64,000 nucleotides of DNA from assembly GCA_964546815.1 (NCBI GenBank), contig CAZJLR010000023.1, positions 1 to 64,000 on the forward strand. Direction: 5' to 3'. Every line of letters starts with the position of its first letter. Position 1 is the first letter of the stretch. The notes beneath the pieces were generated by a model. The model did no database searches, was not told the DNA's origin, and saw nothing but the letters and a program-made list of their open reading frames with translations. This document shows positions 51,981-61,078 of the stretch, piece by piece. The DNA is from JAIEPM01 sp964546815. GTDB lineage: Bacteria > Cyanobacteriota > Vampirovibrionia > Obscuribacterales > Obscuribacteraceae. Position numbers and translations under genes: made by a program.

Positions 51981-52158
51981 GTGCTGCCCTTCGACAGAAA
52001 ATTTGCCAACCGTAGTTTAGTGATGATGAGCCAAGAAGTGTGCGCTACTTGCGTAACGCGACTTAAGTGCAGGGACTGCGCTTAGCCAACCCTTCCTTTG
52101 TTCCTTGGGTCCATTTTGAGCGCAGCACTTGTCATTGTCAAGCAGATTTAATCATTAT

Positions 52159-53709
52159 CTAGCTTTCAGAGAAGGCGCGAAGCGGCACCCTGGCTTCTTT
52201 TGCCCTAGTCTTAGCCTCGCGAGCGGCTGCCAAAAATCTGCCAAGATCTTGAGTATCTTCAGGCGCACAAGCAATTCCACCAGCCAAGAGCAGGCGCTGC
52301 GTCTGGTTTTGCACAAGCGGAGCATTCAATAGCAACTCAGCAATTTTGTGCCCGACCATTCGCGCAGCTTTGCCGGAGGCACCGGGCAAAAGCACAGCAA
52401 AATCGAATGTTTCGTAGTGCGCCAAAATGTCAAAAGGTCGCCTGATCGAGTCAACACGATTGGTAATTTCGCGCAAAGCCGGGATTGGAAGAGGCTGAGG
52501 TGTAGGGCTTCCATCCAGAATTATTCTTGACTCAAAAACAATGATAGATAAGGGCATGCCGAATGCAGTGCTCTTTGAAAATTCGCGTTCTAGAAAATAC
52601 TGCAATGCCGGGAAAGTGTACATGCCTGTTTCAGCGCGCTGCAAGGCGCGTAGTACTCCAGCAATCATATTTCTATCAAGCTCGGTTCCTACCAGCCCCT
52701 GAGCTTTTCCGGCAAATGGATTTGTATCAGACACAGACAGCAAGCCGCAGCTAACCAGGTTAAACAGCACAGGCACCCACTCAATTTTCATCATTGGTCG
52801 ACGACCGAGCAAATCAGCCCAACGTGTCTTACCGTCACAGACCTCATACATGGACATTTGCGACTGCAGATCCAGCGGCGCACCCCGAGACACTTTAGCC
52901 TTGAACTCTTCCGGGCTTATGCGTGCTTCTTTGCGCACCAAATACGAATCGTCCTTGAGCCCCTGTTTCATCAAAAATTTGTACTGGTCTAAAAGGGTGA
53001 CCCCTTCCATCAACATACTATCCATGCGCCTTGTGACGCTTCTCTCAGGCGTAGTCTCTTCCGGAAAGAAACGAAATTCGCCGGTTTCCCACATCATCAT
53101 CTCGATGACAGCGCCGTCACCTCTGCCGTCAGGACTCGTGGCATGTACCGGAGTTCCTTCATGGAAGTAAATCTGTATCATCGAACCTTGTTCGAAAACC
53201 TGCAGCCTGCCAGACATTTTAGACATTTGAATCGACTGCACAAGCGTGGCAGGCTGCATGTTTTCCAGGCGACCTTGCAAGCTTGCTTTGGACTGATCGG
53301 GCGGCGGCAAATTACTTATGTTGTACATGCCGGTGATGACAGACTGATTTCCCGCAGCCGGGACAGGAGCCACAGGCGCAACAGTGACCATGTCATCAGG
53401 AACAGATTGAAAAACCAGGCTGTGAATTAGCGTGACATCGCGAGTAGCATGGCGCCAGAGAGGCTCTTCTGTCGGAACATCACCCTCGTACATCGACCAG
53501 ACAGTGTCAGCACCAGGCTGAATAAGCAGCAAATAAGCTGTCTTTCCTTCTTGCCCCCAGGGCATCTCGATAGCAACTTTACGCTTGCCCGCCTCTTGAA
53601 AAGCGAATTCCAAATCTTTCTCACCAGGCATATTTGGCTGCTTAGGCAGCCGATGGTTAGGCTGCTGCTGCTGCTGTTGTTGCTGTTGAGGAATCTTAGG
53701 ACGGTACAT
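52159..53709 (-). CDS. DUF4388 (PATAN) protein with degenerate GGDEF
   Basis: 516 residues. N-terminal nine-Gln run (residues 8-16, encoded by CAG/CAA), then a short unknown domain (IEMPWGQEGKTAYLLLIQPG), a DUF4388/PATAN domain at about 145-265 (LQGRLENMQPATLVQSIQMS, GRLQVFEQG, FHEGTPVHATSPDGRGDGAV) and a second DUF-like stretch. The last ~170 residues resemble a GGDEF domain whose signature is replaced by HYETFDF, so no cyclic-di-GMP synthesis is expected. PATAN proteins often sit in motility or two-component networks; here no such genes are adjacent. Cytoplasmic, signalling role inferred. Confidence 0.75.
   Translation of the reverse strand: MYRPKIPQQQQQQQQQPNHRLPKQPNMPGEKDLEFAFQEAGKRKVAIEMPWGQEGKTAYLLLIQPGADTVWSMYEGDVPTEEPLWRHATRDVTLIHSLVFQSVPDDMVTVAPVAPVPAAGNQSVITGMYNISNLPPPDQSKASLQGRLENMQPATLVQSIQMSKMSGRLQVFEQGSMIQIYFHEGTPVHATSPDGRGDGAVIEMMMWETGEFRFFPEETTPERSVTRRMDSMLMEGVTLLDQYKFLMKQGLKDDSYLVRKEARISPEEFKAKVSRGAPLDLQSQMSMYEVCDGKTRWADLLGRRPMMKIEWVPVLFNLVSCGLLSVSDTNPFAGKAQGLVGTELDRNMIAGVLRALQRAETGMYTFPALQYFLEREFSKSTAFGMPLSIIVFESRIILDGSPTPQPLPIPALREITNRVDSIRRPFDILAHYETFDFAVLLPGASGKAARMVGHKIAELLLNAPLVQNQTQRLLLAGGIACAPEDTQDLGRFLAAAREAKTRAKEARVPLRAFSES
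53662..53688 (-). repeat. CAG/CAA poly-glutamine tract
   Basis: Nine consecutive Gln codons near the start of the DUF4388 gene. Trinucleotide runs can slip, so length may vary between strains. Confidence 0.85.
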
Positions 53710-53865
53710 TGGTCCGATAATCTCGTTGCGCGGGTTTTCGCCCGCTTACTAACCTAAAAAGTAACCACATACACTGTGCCACATAAAGCCAAGAACTAAG
53801 CCTGTTCCCACTTAATAAGCCAAAGTAGAGCTACTGGCAACCCCGCCAATTTCGCCAAAAGCAGC

Positions 53866-53893
53866 ACGGTGCCTGGCATTCGCCAGACACCGT
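53866..53893 (-). terminator. candidate terminator after glutamate dehydrogenase
   Basis: ACGGTGCCTGGC - ATTC - GCCAGACACCGT, a 12-base stem in which the single variable pair is U-G when read on the minus strand. It is followed there by GCTGCTTTT. It lies ~110 bases past the gdh stop and ~155 bases upstream of the DUF4388 start. The remainder of this 293-base gap shows nothing else. Confidence 0.5.
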
Positions 53894-54002
53894 CTTGCAT
53901 TATTTTAAGACCCAATCGCAATAATCCATTGCTGATAAGCATTTGCGCTTATAACATTATCGGCAACAGCGCCCAAAAATGAAGGCAATTTTTGACTTCG
54001 TC

Positions 54003-55286
54003 TTATGGGTACAAGCCACGCAGCTTCTTAGCTTCGGCCAGGCGACCGATTCCAATTCTGAGCGCTGACATTCGAGGACGCAATCCGGTTTTCTTGGTCA
54101 TTTCGAAAACCTTATCGCAAGCGCGACCCATGATTTCTTCAAGCTTCTGGTTGACTTCATCTTCAGACCAGAACAAGTGCATAAGTCCCTGCACCCACTC
54201 GAAGTAGCTCACAGTCACCCCGCCGGCGTTGGCAAGAATATCAGGCACTACTAGCACACCATTTTCGTGCAGCAAAATGTCTGCTTCTGGACTTGTAGGT
54301 CCATTGGCGCCTTCAACGATGATTTTGCACTTCAACTTGCTGGCATTGGCGCTTGTGATTTGATTTCCAAGAGCTGCCGGAATCAGCACATCACAGGGCA
54401 ATTCAAGCAAATCGGTATTGGTGATTTCTTCCGAATTTGTAAATCCGGCAACCTTACCCATTTCGCTCAGATAAGCTTGCAGGCGAGGAATATCAAGCCC
54501 GTCTTTGTTGTAAATACCGCCATAGACGTCTGATACAGCAACAATTTTGAAGCCCGAGTCATGCAAAAGCCGTGCAGCTATCGCACCTACATTACCAAAA
54601 CCTTGAACAACAACACTTGGACTGTTGCCTTTCAAATTCGCATGAGCAATAGCACGCTTGACGCAGTAAGCGACACCACGACCAGTTGCTTCATGTCTTC
54701 CGAGCGAACCACCGATGGACACAGGCTTTCCGGTAACAACGGAGGGCACAGAATGTCCGACATTGATACTATAAGTGTCCATGATCCATGCCATGGTCTG
54801 CTCATTCGTGTACATGTCTGGGGCTGGAATGTCTTTGTCAGGACCAATCAAAGTGATAATTTCAGAGGTATAACGTCTGGTCATACGCTCTTTTTCACCC
54901 AGCGAGAGCTTCCAGGGCAAGCAACGGATGCCACCTTTGGCGCCGCCGTAAGGCAAGCCCATCAAAGCGCACTTCCAGGTCATCAAAGTAGCAAGGGCAG
55001 AAACTTCACCGAGACTGACTTCTGGATGGAAGCGAATTCCGCCTTTTGCCGGCCCGAGAGTGACATCATGGTGCACTCTATAACCAGTGAAAGTCTGCAC
55101 GGTGCCATCATCCATTCTCACGGGAACCGTGACGATCATCGACCGTTTTGGATAGCGAAGACGTTCGTGCAACTCAGGGTCTAGTCCCATTTCAAGCGCG
55201 ATTTCGTCTAGCTGGCGCTGCACCATGAGGAACTGTTCAGTTTCACACTCCATGGTAGGGCGTTCAACCAGATTTGCTACCGTCAT
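54003..55286 (-). CDS. gdhA: glutamate dehydrogenase
   Basis: 427 residues, the usual length of hexameric NAD(P)-GDH. The conserved substrate pocket is seen as YRVHHDVTLGPAKGGIRFHP and MGLPYGGAKGGIR (catalytic Lys), then the Rossmann part VVVQGFGNVGAIAARLL and VEGANGPTSPEAD. It interconverts glutamate and 2-oxoglutarate plus ammonia. GGAGG sits nine bases before the ATG. Upstream at 55339-55362 is an inverted repeat that may be a regulator site. Coenzyme choice (NAD or NADP) cannot be settled by eye. Confidence 0.93.
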   Translation of the reverse strand: MTVANLVERPTMECETEQFLMVQRQLDEIALEMGLDPELHERLRYPKRSMIVTVPVRMDDGTVQTFTGYRVHHDVTLGPAKGGIRFHPEVSLGEVSALATLMTWKCALMGLPYGGAKGGIRCLPWKLSLGEKERMTRRYTSEIITLIGPDKDIPAPDMYTNEQTMAWIMDTYSINVGHSVPSVVTGKPVSIGGSLGRHEATGRGVAYCVKRAIAHANLKGNSPSVVVQGFGNVGAIAARLLHDSGFKIVAVSDVYGGIYNKDGLDIPRLQAYLSEMGKVAGFTNSEEITNTDLLELPCDVLIPAALGNQITSANASKLKCKIIVEGANGPTSPEADILLHENGVLVVPDILANAGGVTVSYFEWVQGLMHLFWSEDEVNQKLEEIMGRACDKVFEMTKKTGLRPRMSALRIGIGRLAEAKKLRGLYP

Positions 55287-55338
55287 CGATCCTCCTTAAA
55301 CCCTGGACTAAGTCCAAGTTTTTACACAATTATGCAAC

Positions 55339-55362
55339 GTAACATATAGCAAAAGATGTTAC
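55339..55362. promoter_or_regulatory. inverted repeat upstream of gdhA
   Basis: GTAACAT - ten bases - ATGTTAC, exact seven-base arms with 17-base centre-to-centre spacing, about 55 bases before the gdhA start. It fits the size of a dimeric regulator site. No regulator is encoded nearby, so the binding protein is unknown. Confidence 0.4.
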
Positions 55363-55488
55363 ACGAGATGTCCAAAAGAATCATTTGACGGACATGTCTG
55401 GGCGGTTAAGTTTTTCTGAGCCACCACATTCAGTGATTTTAATCCGCCAAACGTATATCATGGGTTCTCGGATTCGATCGGACAAGAA

Positions 55489-56574
55489 GTGCACGGCGGC
55501 ATGCTCAGCAAGCTTTTAAAACAGCTCGGTTTTCTTGATATTTTGCTGGTTTTCATTCCAGTTGCATTTTTTGCCGAAAGCAAACACATGCCTATTCTGG
55601 AGTTTTTCAGCGCTTGCTTAGCCATAGTTCCGCTGGCAGGACTCATGGGGCGAGCAACCGAGTCTCTGTCCGATCGCCTGGGAACAGGTCTGGGCGCACT
55701 TCTCAATGCAACATTTGGCAACGCCTGCGAACTTATCATCTCGATTGCCGCGCTCAAAGCAGGCTATGTAGACGTTGTGAAAGCATCAATTACAGGCTCT
55801 ATCATCGGCAACATTCTCCTGGTGCTCGGCGCCAGTATGTTGGCAGGCGGATTGAAATTTCCAACACAAACTTTCAATCGCATTGCTGCAAGCACCTCAG
55901 CGACTTTGATGGCTCTGGCTGCAATTGCGCTGACCGTCCCGGCGATGTTTCACCATTTTTCCAGAAGGCTGCACAACGAAGACGAACTGGCGCTCGGCAT
56001 CTCAATTGTGCTTTTTTTGATTTATATTCTCAGTTTGATTTTCAGCCTGAAAACCCACAAGCATCTCTATACACGAGAAGTTGACACAGCCGCTGAAGAA
56101 GCGCTGGGCACTGTAGGTTGGGGACTCAAAACCAGCATAACTGTCCTTTTGCTCAGTACACTACTTGTGTCTTTTCTCAGTGAAATTCTTGTACATGGTG
56201 TCGCAAAAGTTGCGGAAGACTTACACGTAAATCAAGTATTTATCGGCGTTGTCCTGGTTGCCATCATAGGTAACGCCGCAGAACACAGCACAGCCGTGTA
56301 CATGGCAATGAAAAACAAAATGGATCTCTCACTAAATGTTGCGCTTGGTTCTGGCGCACAAATAGCGCTTTTCGTCGCTCCGCTTCTAGTGTTTATCAGT
56401 TATTTCCTCGGACATCCGATGAACTTGAATTTCACAGAATTTGAAGTTCTTGCTGTTGCAGTGTCAGTGGTGATTATGGGCTACGTAACCAATGACGGCG
56501 AATGCAATTGGCTGGAAGGGGCGTTATTATTGGCGGTATATACTATTCTTAGCACGGCATTTTTCTACTTGTAA
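55489..56574 (+). CDS. Ca2+(cation)/H+ exchanger, CaCA superfamily
   Basis: 361 residues (GTG 55489 or ATG 55501; no clear ribosome-binding site). About 11 membrane segments in two inverted halves, each with a Cax-type repeat: GALLNATFGNACELIIS and GNAAEHSTAVYMAMKNKMDL, the acidic Glu of which carries the ion. This is the layout of ChaA/CAX exchangers. It would expel calcium or sodium in exchange for protons. It precedes the copper ATPase by 42 bases on the same strand, perhaps in one transcript for cation homeostasis. Confidence 0.9.
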   Translation: MHGGMLSKLLKQLGFLDILLVFIPVAFFAESKHMPILEFFSACLAIVPLAGLMGRATESLSDRLGTGLGALLNATFGNACELIISIAALKAGYVDVVKASITGSIIGNILLVLGASMLAGGLKFPTQTFNRIAASTSATLMALAAIALTVPAMFHHFSRRLHNEDELALGISIVLFLIYILSLIFSLKTHKHLYTREVDTAAEEALGTVGWGLKTSITVLLLSTLLVSFLSEILVHGVAKVAEDLHVNQVFIGVVLVAIIGNAAEHSTAVYMAMKNKMDLSLNVALGSGAQIALFVAPLLVFISYFLGHPMNLNFTEFEVLAVAVSVVIMGYVTNDGECNWLEGALLLAVYTILSTAFFYL

Positions 56575-56615
56575 AAGAGCTTGCTTCTTTACAAGAAAAG
56601 GAGAGTCACACAGAG

Positions 56616-59057
56616 ATGTCCGCTTCTAATCCTAACGAATCAGGCAAAAGCGGGCAGCCCCAACCCGAGCACGAACACTGCCCTCCCACCGAGATTCAAA
56701 GCGAATCTACAACAAACGAACAAACGCACATAGACCCTATTTGCAAAATGAAAGTGCTACCTTCGCGCTCTTCAAGTTTTGAATTCGAAGGAGTCAAATA
56801 CTACTTTTGCAGCAAAAGTTGCCACCAGAAATTTTCAAACAATCCCCAGGGCTACCTGGGCATTGTAGTCAAAATTCTATCAAAAGATGAGCCCGCGCCC
56901 GCGGCAAAAGAAGCGAGTCCAACCGAGCTAAAATCATTCTATTTGCCTCAGCACGCATTTGACTACAGCTGCCCGATGGACCCGGAAGTCTCACAAAAAA
57001 TGCCGGGAAGCTGCCCGAAATGCGGCATGCCGCTGGAAGCTTCATTGCAAATTTCAGACGAAGCAGATGGCAACGAAGAATTAAAAGACATGACCCGGCG
57101 CATGGTGCCGGCAGCCGTTCTTACGGTGCTAATTTTAGGGCTGAGCATGCCGTCTATGCTTGGTTTTCATCCTTCTATTTTGCCAGAAAAAGACATGCCA
57201 TACGCAGAACTTTTGCTGTCACTGCCGGTGGTGCTGTGGAGCGCTGCGCCCATTTTCAAAAAGGCGATAGCATCAGCTCGCGAAGGTCACATGAATATGT
57301 TCACCCTCATTGCGTTGGGCGTGTCTATCAGCTTTTTGACCAGCCTCATATTCATGTTTGTACCGATGCCGCAGCTTACCGCAAATATGCACGGACATGA
57401 CATGCTCTACTTCGAAAGCGCGGCCAGCGTAGTTACACTCGTGCTTGTTGGTCAAATTCTCGAATTAAAAGCACGCGAAAATAGCAACAAGTCACTGCAA
57501 AACATATTTGCTTTAGCCCCGAGTAAAGCCAGAAGAGAAGAACCTAGCGGCTCGCGCGACATTTCTATTTTAGAAGTTAAAGCAGGCGAAAAATTACGCG
57601 TCTTGTCTGGCGACAAGATACCTGTTGACGGCGTTGTAATTTCAGGAACAAGCAGCACAGACGAATCGATGCTTTCAGGCAACAGCCTCCCTGTGCCAAA
57701 GCGCGAAGGCGACCGCGTATACGCAGGCACCATCAACGGTGCGGGCAGCTTACTTGTTAAAACAGAATACATAGGAAGAGAAACAACTTTTGCCAAGATT
57801 GTAGACCTGCTAGCCAGCGCGCAAAAAAGCAGATCTCCCATGCAAGAAACAGCAGACAAGGCCAGCGCGGTTTTCATCCCATCTGTCCTGGCCATCGCGA
57901 CCTTCACTTTCCTTGCCTGGTTTTTCTTTGGCGGCACAGCAGCACTGCCACATGCAATCAAAGATAGCGTCTCCGTACTGGTTATCGCATGCCCCTGCGC
58001 ACTTGGGCTAGCTACACCATTGGCAGTGTCACTGGCTGTTAGCAAGGCTGCAGAACTGGGGCTCATGGTCAAGGACGCCAGAGCTTTGGAAATGCTTGCA
58101 ATATCAAACAATTGCCTGATAGACAAAACAGGCACACTAACGCAAGGCAGCTTTGAACTTATTAAAACAAGTACAGTAGAAGGCATTTCAGAAAACGTTG
58201 CCCTGAGCTGGGCTGCCAGCCTCGAGCAAGAAAGCAAGCACCCACTTGCAGTTTCAATTTGCGAGGCCGCAAAAGCAAGAGGGCTTCGCTTTAGCAAACC
58301 TCAAAATCTCCAAACGATAGCAGGTCGCGGGCTGAAAGGCATTGTAGATGGACGTTTGGTCGCCATAGGCAGCGCGCGCTATCTTGAGGAAGAAGGTGTC
58401 CCGCAAGAACAAATCAAGCGGCTAAAACAAGACGGCGGCAGCAGTGTATTTTTGAGCGTCGATTCTTCACTTAAAGCACTCTTCCATCTTGAAGACAAAC
58501 TAAAAAACGAGTCAGGCGAATTCATCAAAGAACTAAAAGCCTTAGACCTTCGCCCTAGCATTATGAGCGGTGACAGCAAGGCCAGCGTCACTGCAACGGC
58601 TCACGCTTTGCAAATTCCAGAAGACAACCTACGCTGGGATCTTCATCCGCAAGACAAAGCCGACTTCATCAAACACTTGCAATCGAAAGGCAACAAAGTC
58701 GCCATGATTGGTGACGGCATAAACGATGCCGGCGCCCTTACTGTGGCAGACGTTGGAATAGCCATGGCTAGCGGCTCAGATGTGGCGCTGGCCAGCGCGG
58801 CAATTACAGTGACACATTCGGACCTGCTTGCAGTTATAAGAGGTATCAGACTGGCAAGACTAATGACGGCAACAATGAAAGAGAACTTGCTTTTGGCAGT
58901 AATTTACAACGCAGCAGCTCTTCTTTTAGCAACAGGCATTTTCTACCCACTGTTCAAGCTAGAACTAAATCCCTCAATAGCTGCAGCGGCGATGAGCCTC
59001 AGCTCTCTTTCTGTAATCATCAACTCAATGAAAATCAAAGTTGGGAAATTCTCTTAA
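56616..59057 (+). CDS. copper-type P1B ATPase with YHS and heavy-metal-binding domains
   Basis: 813 residues. Order: a YHS domain (DPICKMKVLPS..., FCSKSCHQKF, ~46-85), a heavy-metal-binding domain (YSCPMDPEVSQKMPGSCPKC, GMPLE, ~114-145), then P1B machinery: CPC at 459-461 in VIACPCALGLATPLAV, Asp503 in DKTGTLTQG, KHPLAVSI and GDGINDAGAL. This is the CopA-like copper/silver efflux group, but with no classical HMA CxxC domain; YHS plus HMBD replace it. AAGGAGAG is 14 bases upstream. The last 23 bases overlap the convergent gene's 3' end. Differs clearly from the CPC-less ATPase at 32.2 kb. Confidence 0.92.
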   Translation: MSASNPNESGKSGQPQPEHEHCPPTEIQSESTTNEQTHIDPICKMKVLPSRSSSFEFEGVKYYFCSKSCHQKFSNNPQGYLGIVVKILSKDEPAPAAKEASPTELKSFYLPQHAFDYSCPMDPEVSQKMPGSCPKCGMPLEASLQISDEADGNEELKDMTRRMVPAAVLTVLILGLSMPSMLGFHPSILPEKDMPYAELLLSLPVVLWSAAPIFKKAIASAREGHMNMFTLIALGVSISFLTSLIFMFVPMPQLTANMHGHDMLYFESAASVVTLVLVGQILELKARENSNKSLQNIFALAPSKARREEPSGSRDISILEVKAGEKLRVLSGDKIPVDGVVISGTSSTDESMLSGNSLPVPKREGDRVYAGTINGAGSLLVKTEYIGRETTFAKIVDLLASAQKSRSPMQETADKASAVFIPSVLAIATFTFLAWFFFGGTAALPHAIKDSVSVLVIACPCALGLATPLAVSLAVSKAAELGLMVKDARALEMLAISNNCLIDKTGTLTQGSFELIKTSTVEGISENVALSWAASLEQESKHPLAVSICEAAKARGLRFSKPQNLQTIAGRGLKGIVDGRLVAIGSARYLEEEGVPQEQIKRLKQDGGSSVFLSVDSSLKALFHLEDKLKNESGEFIKELKALDLRPSIMSGDSKASVTATAHALQIPEDNLRWDLHPQDKADFIKHLQSKGNKVAMIGDGINDAGALTVADVGIAMASGSDVALASAAITVTHSDLLAVIRGIRLARLMTATMKENLLLAVIYNAAALLLATGIFYPLFKLELNPSIAAAAMSLSSLSVIINSMKIKVGKFS

Positions 59058-60285
59058 GTCGCAATTTTCTATATTCATCTTCAATTGCAGGGTCGCCTGC
59101 ATACACTTTTGTTAGGCCGCCAATGCCTAAATTTTGCGCGGGTACATATGGCGGGTCATCGCCAAGTTCTTTACGCTTGTAAGTGTAGATGGGCAAAGCA
59201 GCTTTAGAAAGCAGCGCAACAAGGTCTGCTCGTCCTTCGGGGACTCTAAACTCTTTTATGTCTGCTAAATCAATCGGCCCCCAGACTTGCAACTCTATAA
59301 AAGGAACTGTCTTTATCTCAGGATCAGCCAAACTAAACTCTTGCATTGCCCGCAACTTAGGACCCTTAAGCAAACCGGTTCTCTCGTCTTTGCTCAAAAC
59401 AGTACTATCACCAAAACTATAGCTAGAGCGCCAGGCCAGTTCGTCTCTGTAAACTATGATCACCGCACCGTAATGTACCAACTCGCGCCTGCTCACTTGT
59501 ATCTCAGTGGGGCTCAAAATATTCACGATGCCATATTTAGCTCTGAGCGAATTGGCCAGATTGCGCTCGCCGCCTTTGTACTTATCGCCAATTTTGATGC
59601 CCAGATGCAAGTCTTCCAGGTCTGCCCGTCGCTCCCACCCATAAGCTCTTGTCGCAGCAACGGAAGGGTCTTTCGCTACTTTCTCAAGAAATGCGATTGT
59701 GTCTTCAATTTCTTTGACCTTATCAACGTCAATGCTTTTTGCCAGAGCAAGAGCAGCGCGATTTAACTCGAGCGCCGCTTCAAACTGACCGCGCCCCTTC
59801 ATGAATTTCGCGTCTGCACAGAGCCTGGCAAAGCGTTCCTTATCATTTACAATCTGAATGTCCTCACGCAAAATTGCAGTTTCTTTTTGCCGTTCTACAG
59901 TTTGCGGCAACTCGTGCCCATTTAAGTGTCCATTTTTTATCAACGATTCTATAAATTCTTCAGGAAAGAATGAAACGAGCTCATACCTCAAAGGCGCTTG
60001 CTTATCAACGTTCTCGGCCTCAGCACTGGCATCAGACCATCTATCATCAAAGCGCCTTTTTCGTTCTATCAATGAAGCAGCCAATTTCCTTGGCTCGTAC
60101 TTGCTTGCTTCTTTTTCGTCGAGCACAGGCGTGTTCATCGGCAAATCAACAATTGCGGGAATCAGCCACTCTTGCTGTTTTGCACCGGGCTCAGCAGCGA
60201 TTTCATTCAATACAGCACCTTGAACTGAGGCACTTAGAAAAGTGAAAATACCAACGACCTTAACTGCATTACTCAGCAATTTCAT
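59035..60285 (-). CDS. exported protein with TPR-like helices
   Basis: 416 residues with a signal peptide (cleavage near VQGAV). The middle contains helical hairpins of TPR type (FMKGRGQFEAALELNRAALA); the C-terminal ~200 residues are mixed and ordered (DLHLGIKIGDKYKGGERNLA; RELVHYGAVIIVYRDELAWR) with no family I recognise. Its start overlaps the stop of the gene at 60282 (ATGA), so the two are translationally coupled; its 3' end overlaps the copper ATPase gene by 23 bases. Last gene of a three-gene operon of exported proteins. Function unknown. Confidence 0.7.
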   Translation of the reverse strand: MKLLSNAVKVVGIFTFLSASVQGAVLNEIAAEPGAKQQEWLIPAIVDLPMNTPVLDEKEASKYEPRKLAASLIERKRRFDDRWSDASAEAENVDKQAPLRYELVSFFPEEFIESLIKNGHLNGHELPQTVERQKETAILREDIQIVNDKERFARLCADAKFMKGRGQFEAALELNRAALALAKSIDVDKVKEIEDTIAFLEKVAKDPSVAATRAYGWERRADLEDLHLGIKIGDKYKGGERNLANSLRAKYGIVNILSPTEIQVSRRELVHYGAVIIVYRDELAWRSSYSFGDSTVLSKDERTGLLKGPKLRAMQEFSLADPEIKTVPFIELQVWGPIDLADIKEFRVPEGRADLVALLSKAALPIYTYKRKELGDDPPYVPAQNLGIGGLTKVYAGDPAIEDEYRKLRLKRISQL

Positions 60286-61067
60286 TTAGCAACACTCTTC
60301 TTCTCAAGCTGCAAGAGACGATATTCGCGCTCTACCTGCTGGTACTCTTTCAACAGCATCGCACCCTGCGTGCGCTCTAGCTCATCGAGATCTGCTTTTT
60401 CCAAGAGCCTATTTTGCAGTTCGACGCGTTCCTTTGCAGCCTGCGCAAGCTGCGCTTCTTTTCCAGCCAATGCTGCCTCTGCTTGCTGCGACTTGAGCTG
60501 GTCTGCCTGAAATCCACGAGCTGCCTTTTGCAATTCTCTTTGCTCATATTGCAATTGAACACAAATATGAGGAGGACGCACACCAGGAATGTGATAACTT
60601 TGCGCGTGGTCTGCATACTGACTGCAGTTGGCCTTCAGCTGCCCGGCCGCAGCCTGAGCTTTAAGTACTTGTTTCTCGTAGTCGATCAAATGCGCGTTAT
60701 ACAATTTGGCATGTTGCGAAAATTCATTCAAATGCAAATTGTATTTGCTTGCACCAGACTGCAGCCGTAAATCCAAATCAACTCTTTGCTGAATGCGAGC
60801 GTTAAGCTTGCGAGCAGATGAGTTTAATTTTGCTGCCTGCGCGCCAAGCTTTTGGGCATCTTTGCTTTGCGCCTCAACTGCATCGTGGTATTCAGCAACA
60901 TTTTTCTTGAGCTCTTTAGCTTGCTGAATAAGCGATTCTGCCTGCATTCGCCTTTTATCTTCATCGCTGTTTGCGGCAAGAGCAGCAGAATAATCAAAAG
61001 CGCAAAAAGACAGCGACCCAATTAAAACAAGAAATACACTTCTAGCCGGCAAAGCTAATGTTTTCAT
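60282..61067 (-). CDS. exported coiled-coil protein
   Basis: 261 residues. Signal peptide (cleavage near ALAAN), then almost entirely Ala/Gln/Leu/Lys-rich helix expected to form coiled coils (LGAQAAKLNSSARKLNARIQ; AALAGKEAQLAQAAKERVEL). A short break around residues 160-180 contains HIPGVRPPHIC. No catalytic motif. It follows the TPR protein by 11 bases and overlaps the next gene by four, so all three are made together and may build one periplasmic complex. Confidence 0.72.
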   Translation of the reverse strand: MKTLALPARSVFLVLIGSLSFCAFDYSAALAANSDEDKRRMQAESLIQQAKELKKNVAEYHDAVEAQSKDAQKLGAQAAKLNSSARKLNARIQQRVDLDLRLQSGASKYNLHLNEFSQHAKLYNAHLIDYEKQVLKAQAAAGQLKANCSQYADHAQSYHIPGVRPPHICVQLQYEQRELQKAARGFQADQLKSQQAEAALAGKEAQLAQAAKERVELQNRLLEKADLDELERTQGAMLLKEYQQVEREYRLLQLEKKSVAK

Positions 61068-61078
61068 CTAAGCTGCTT

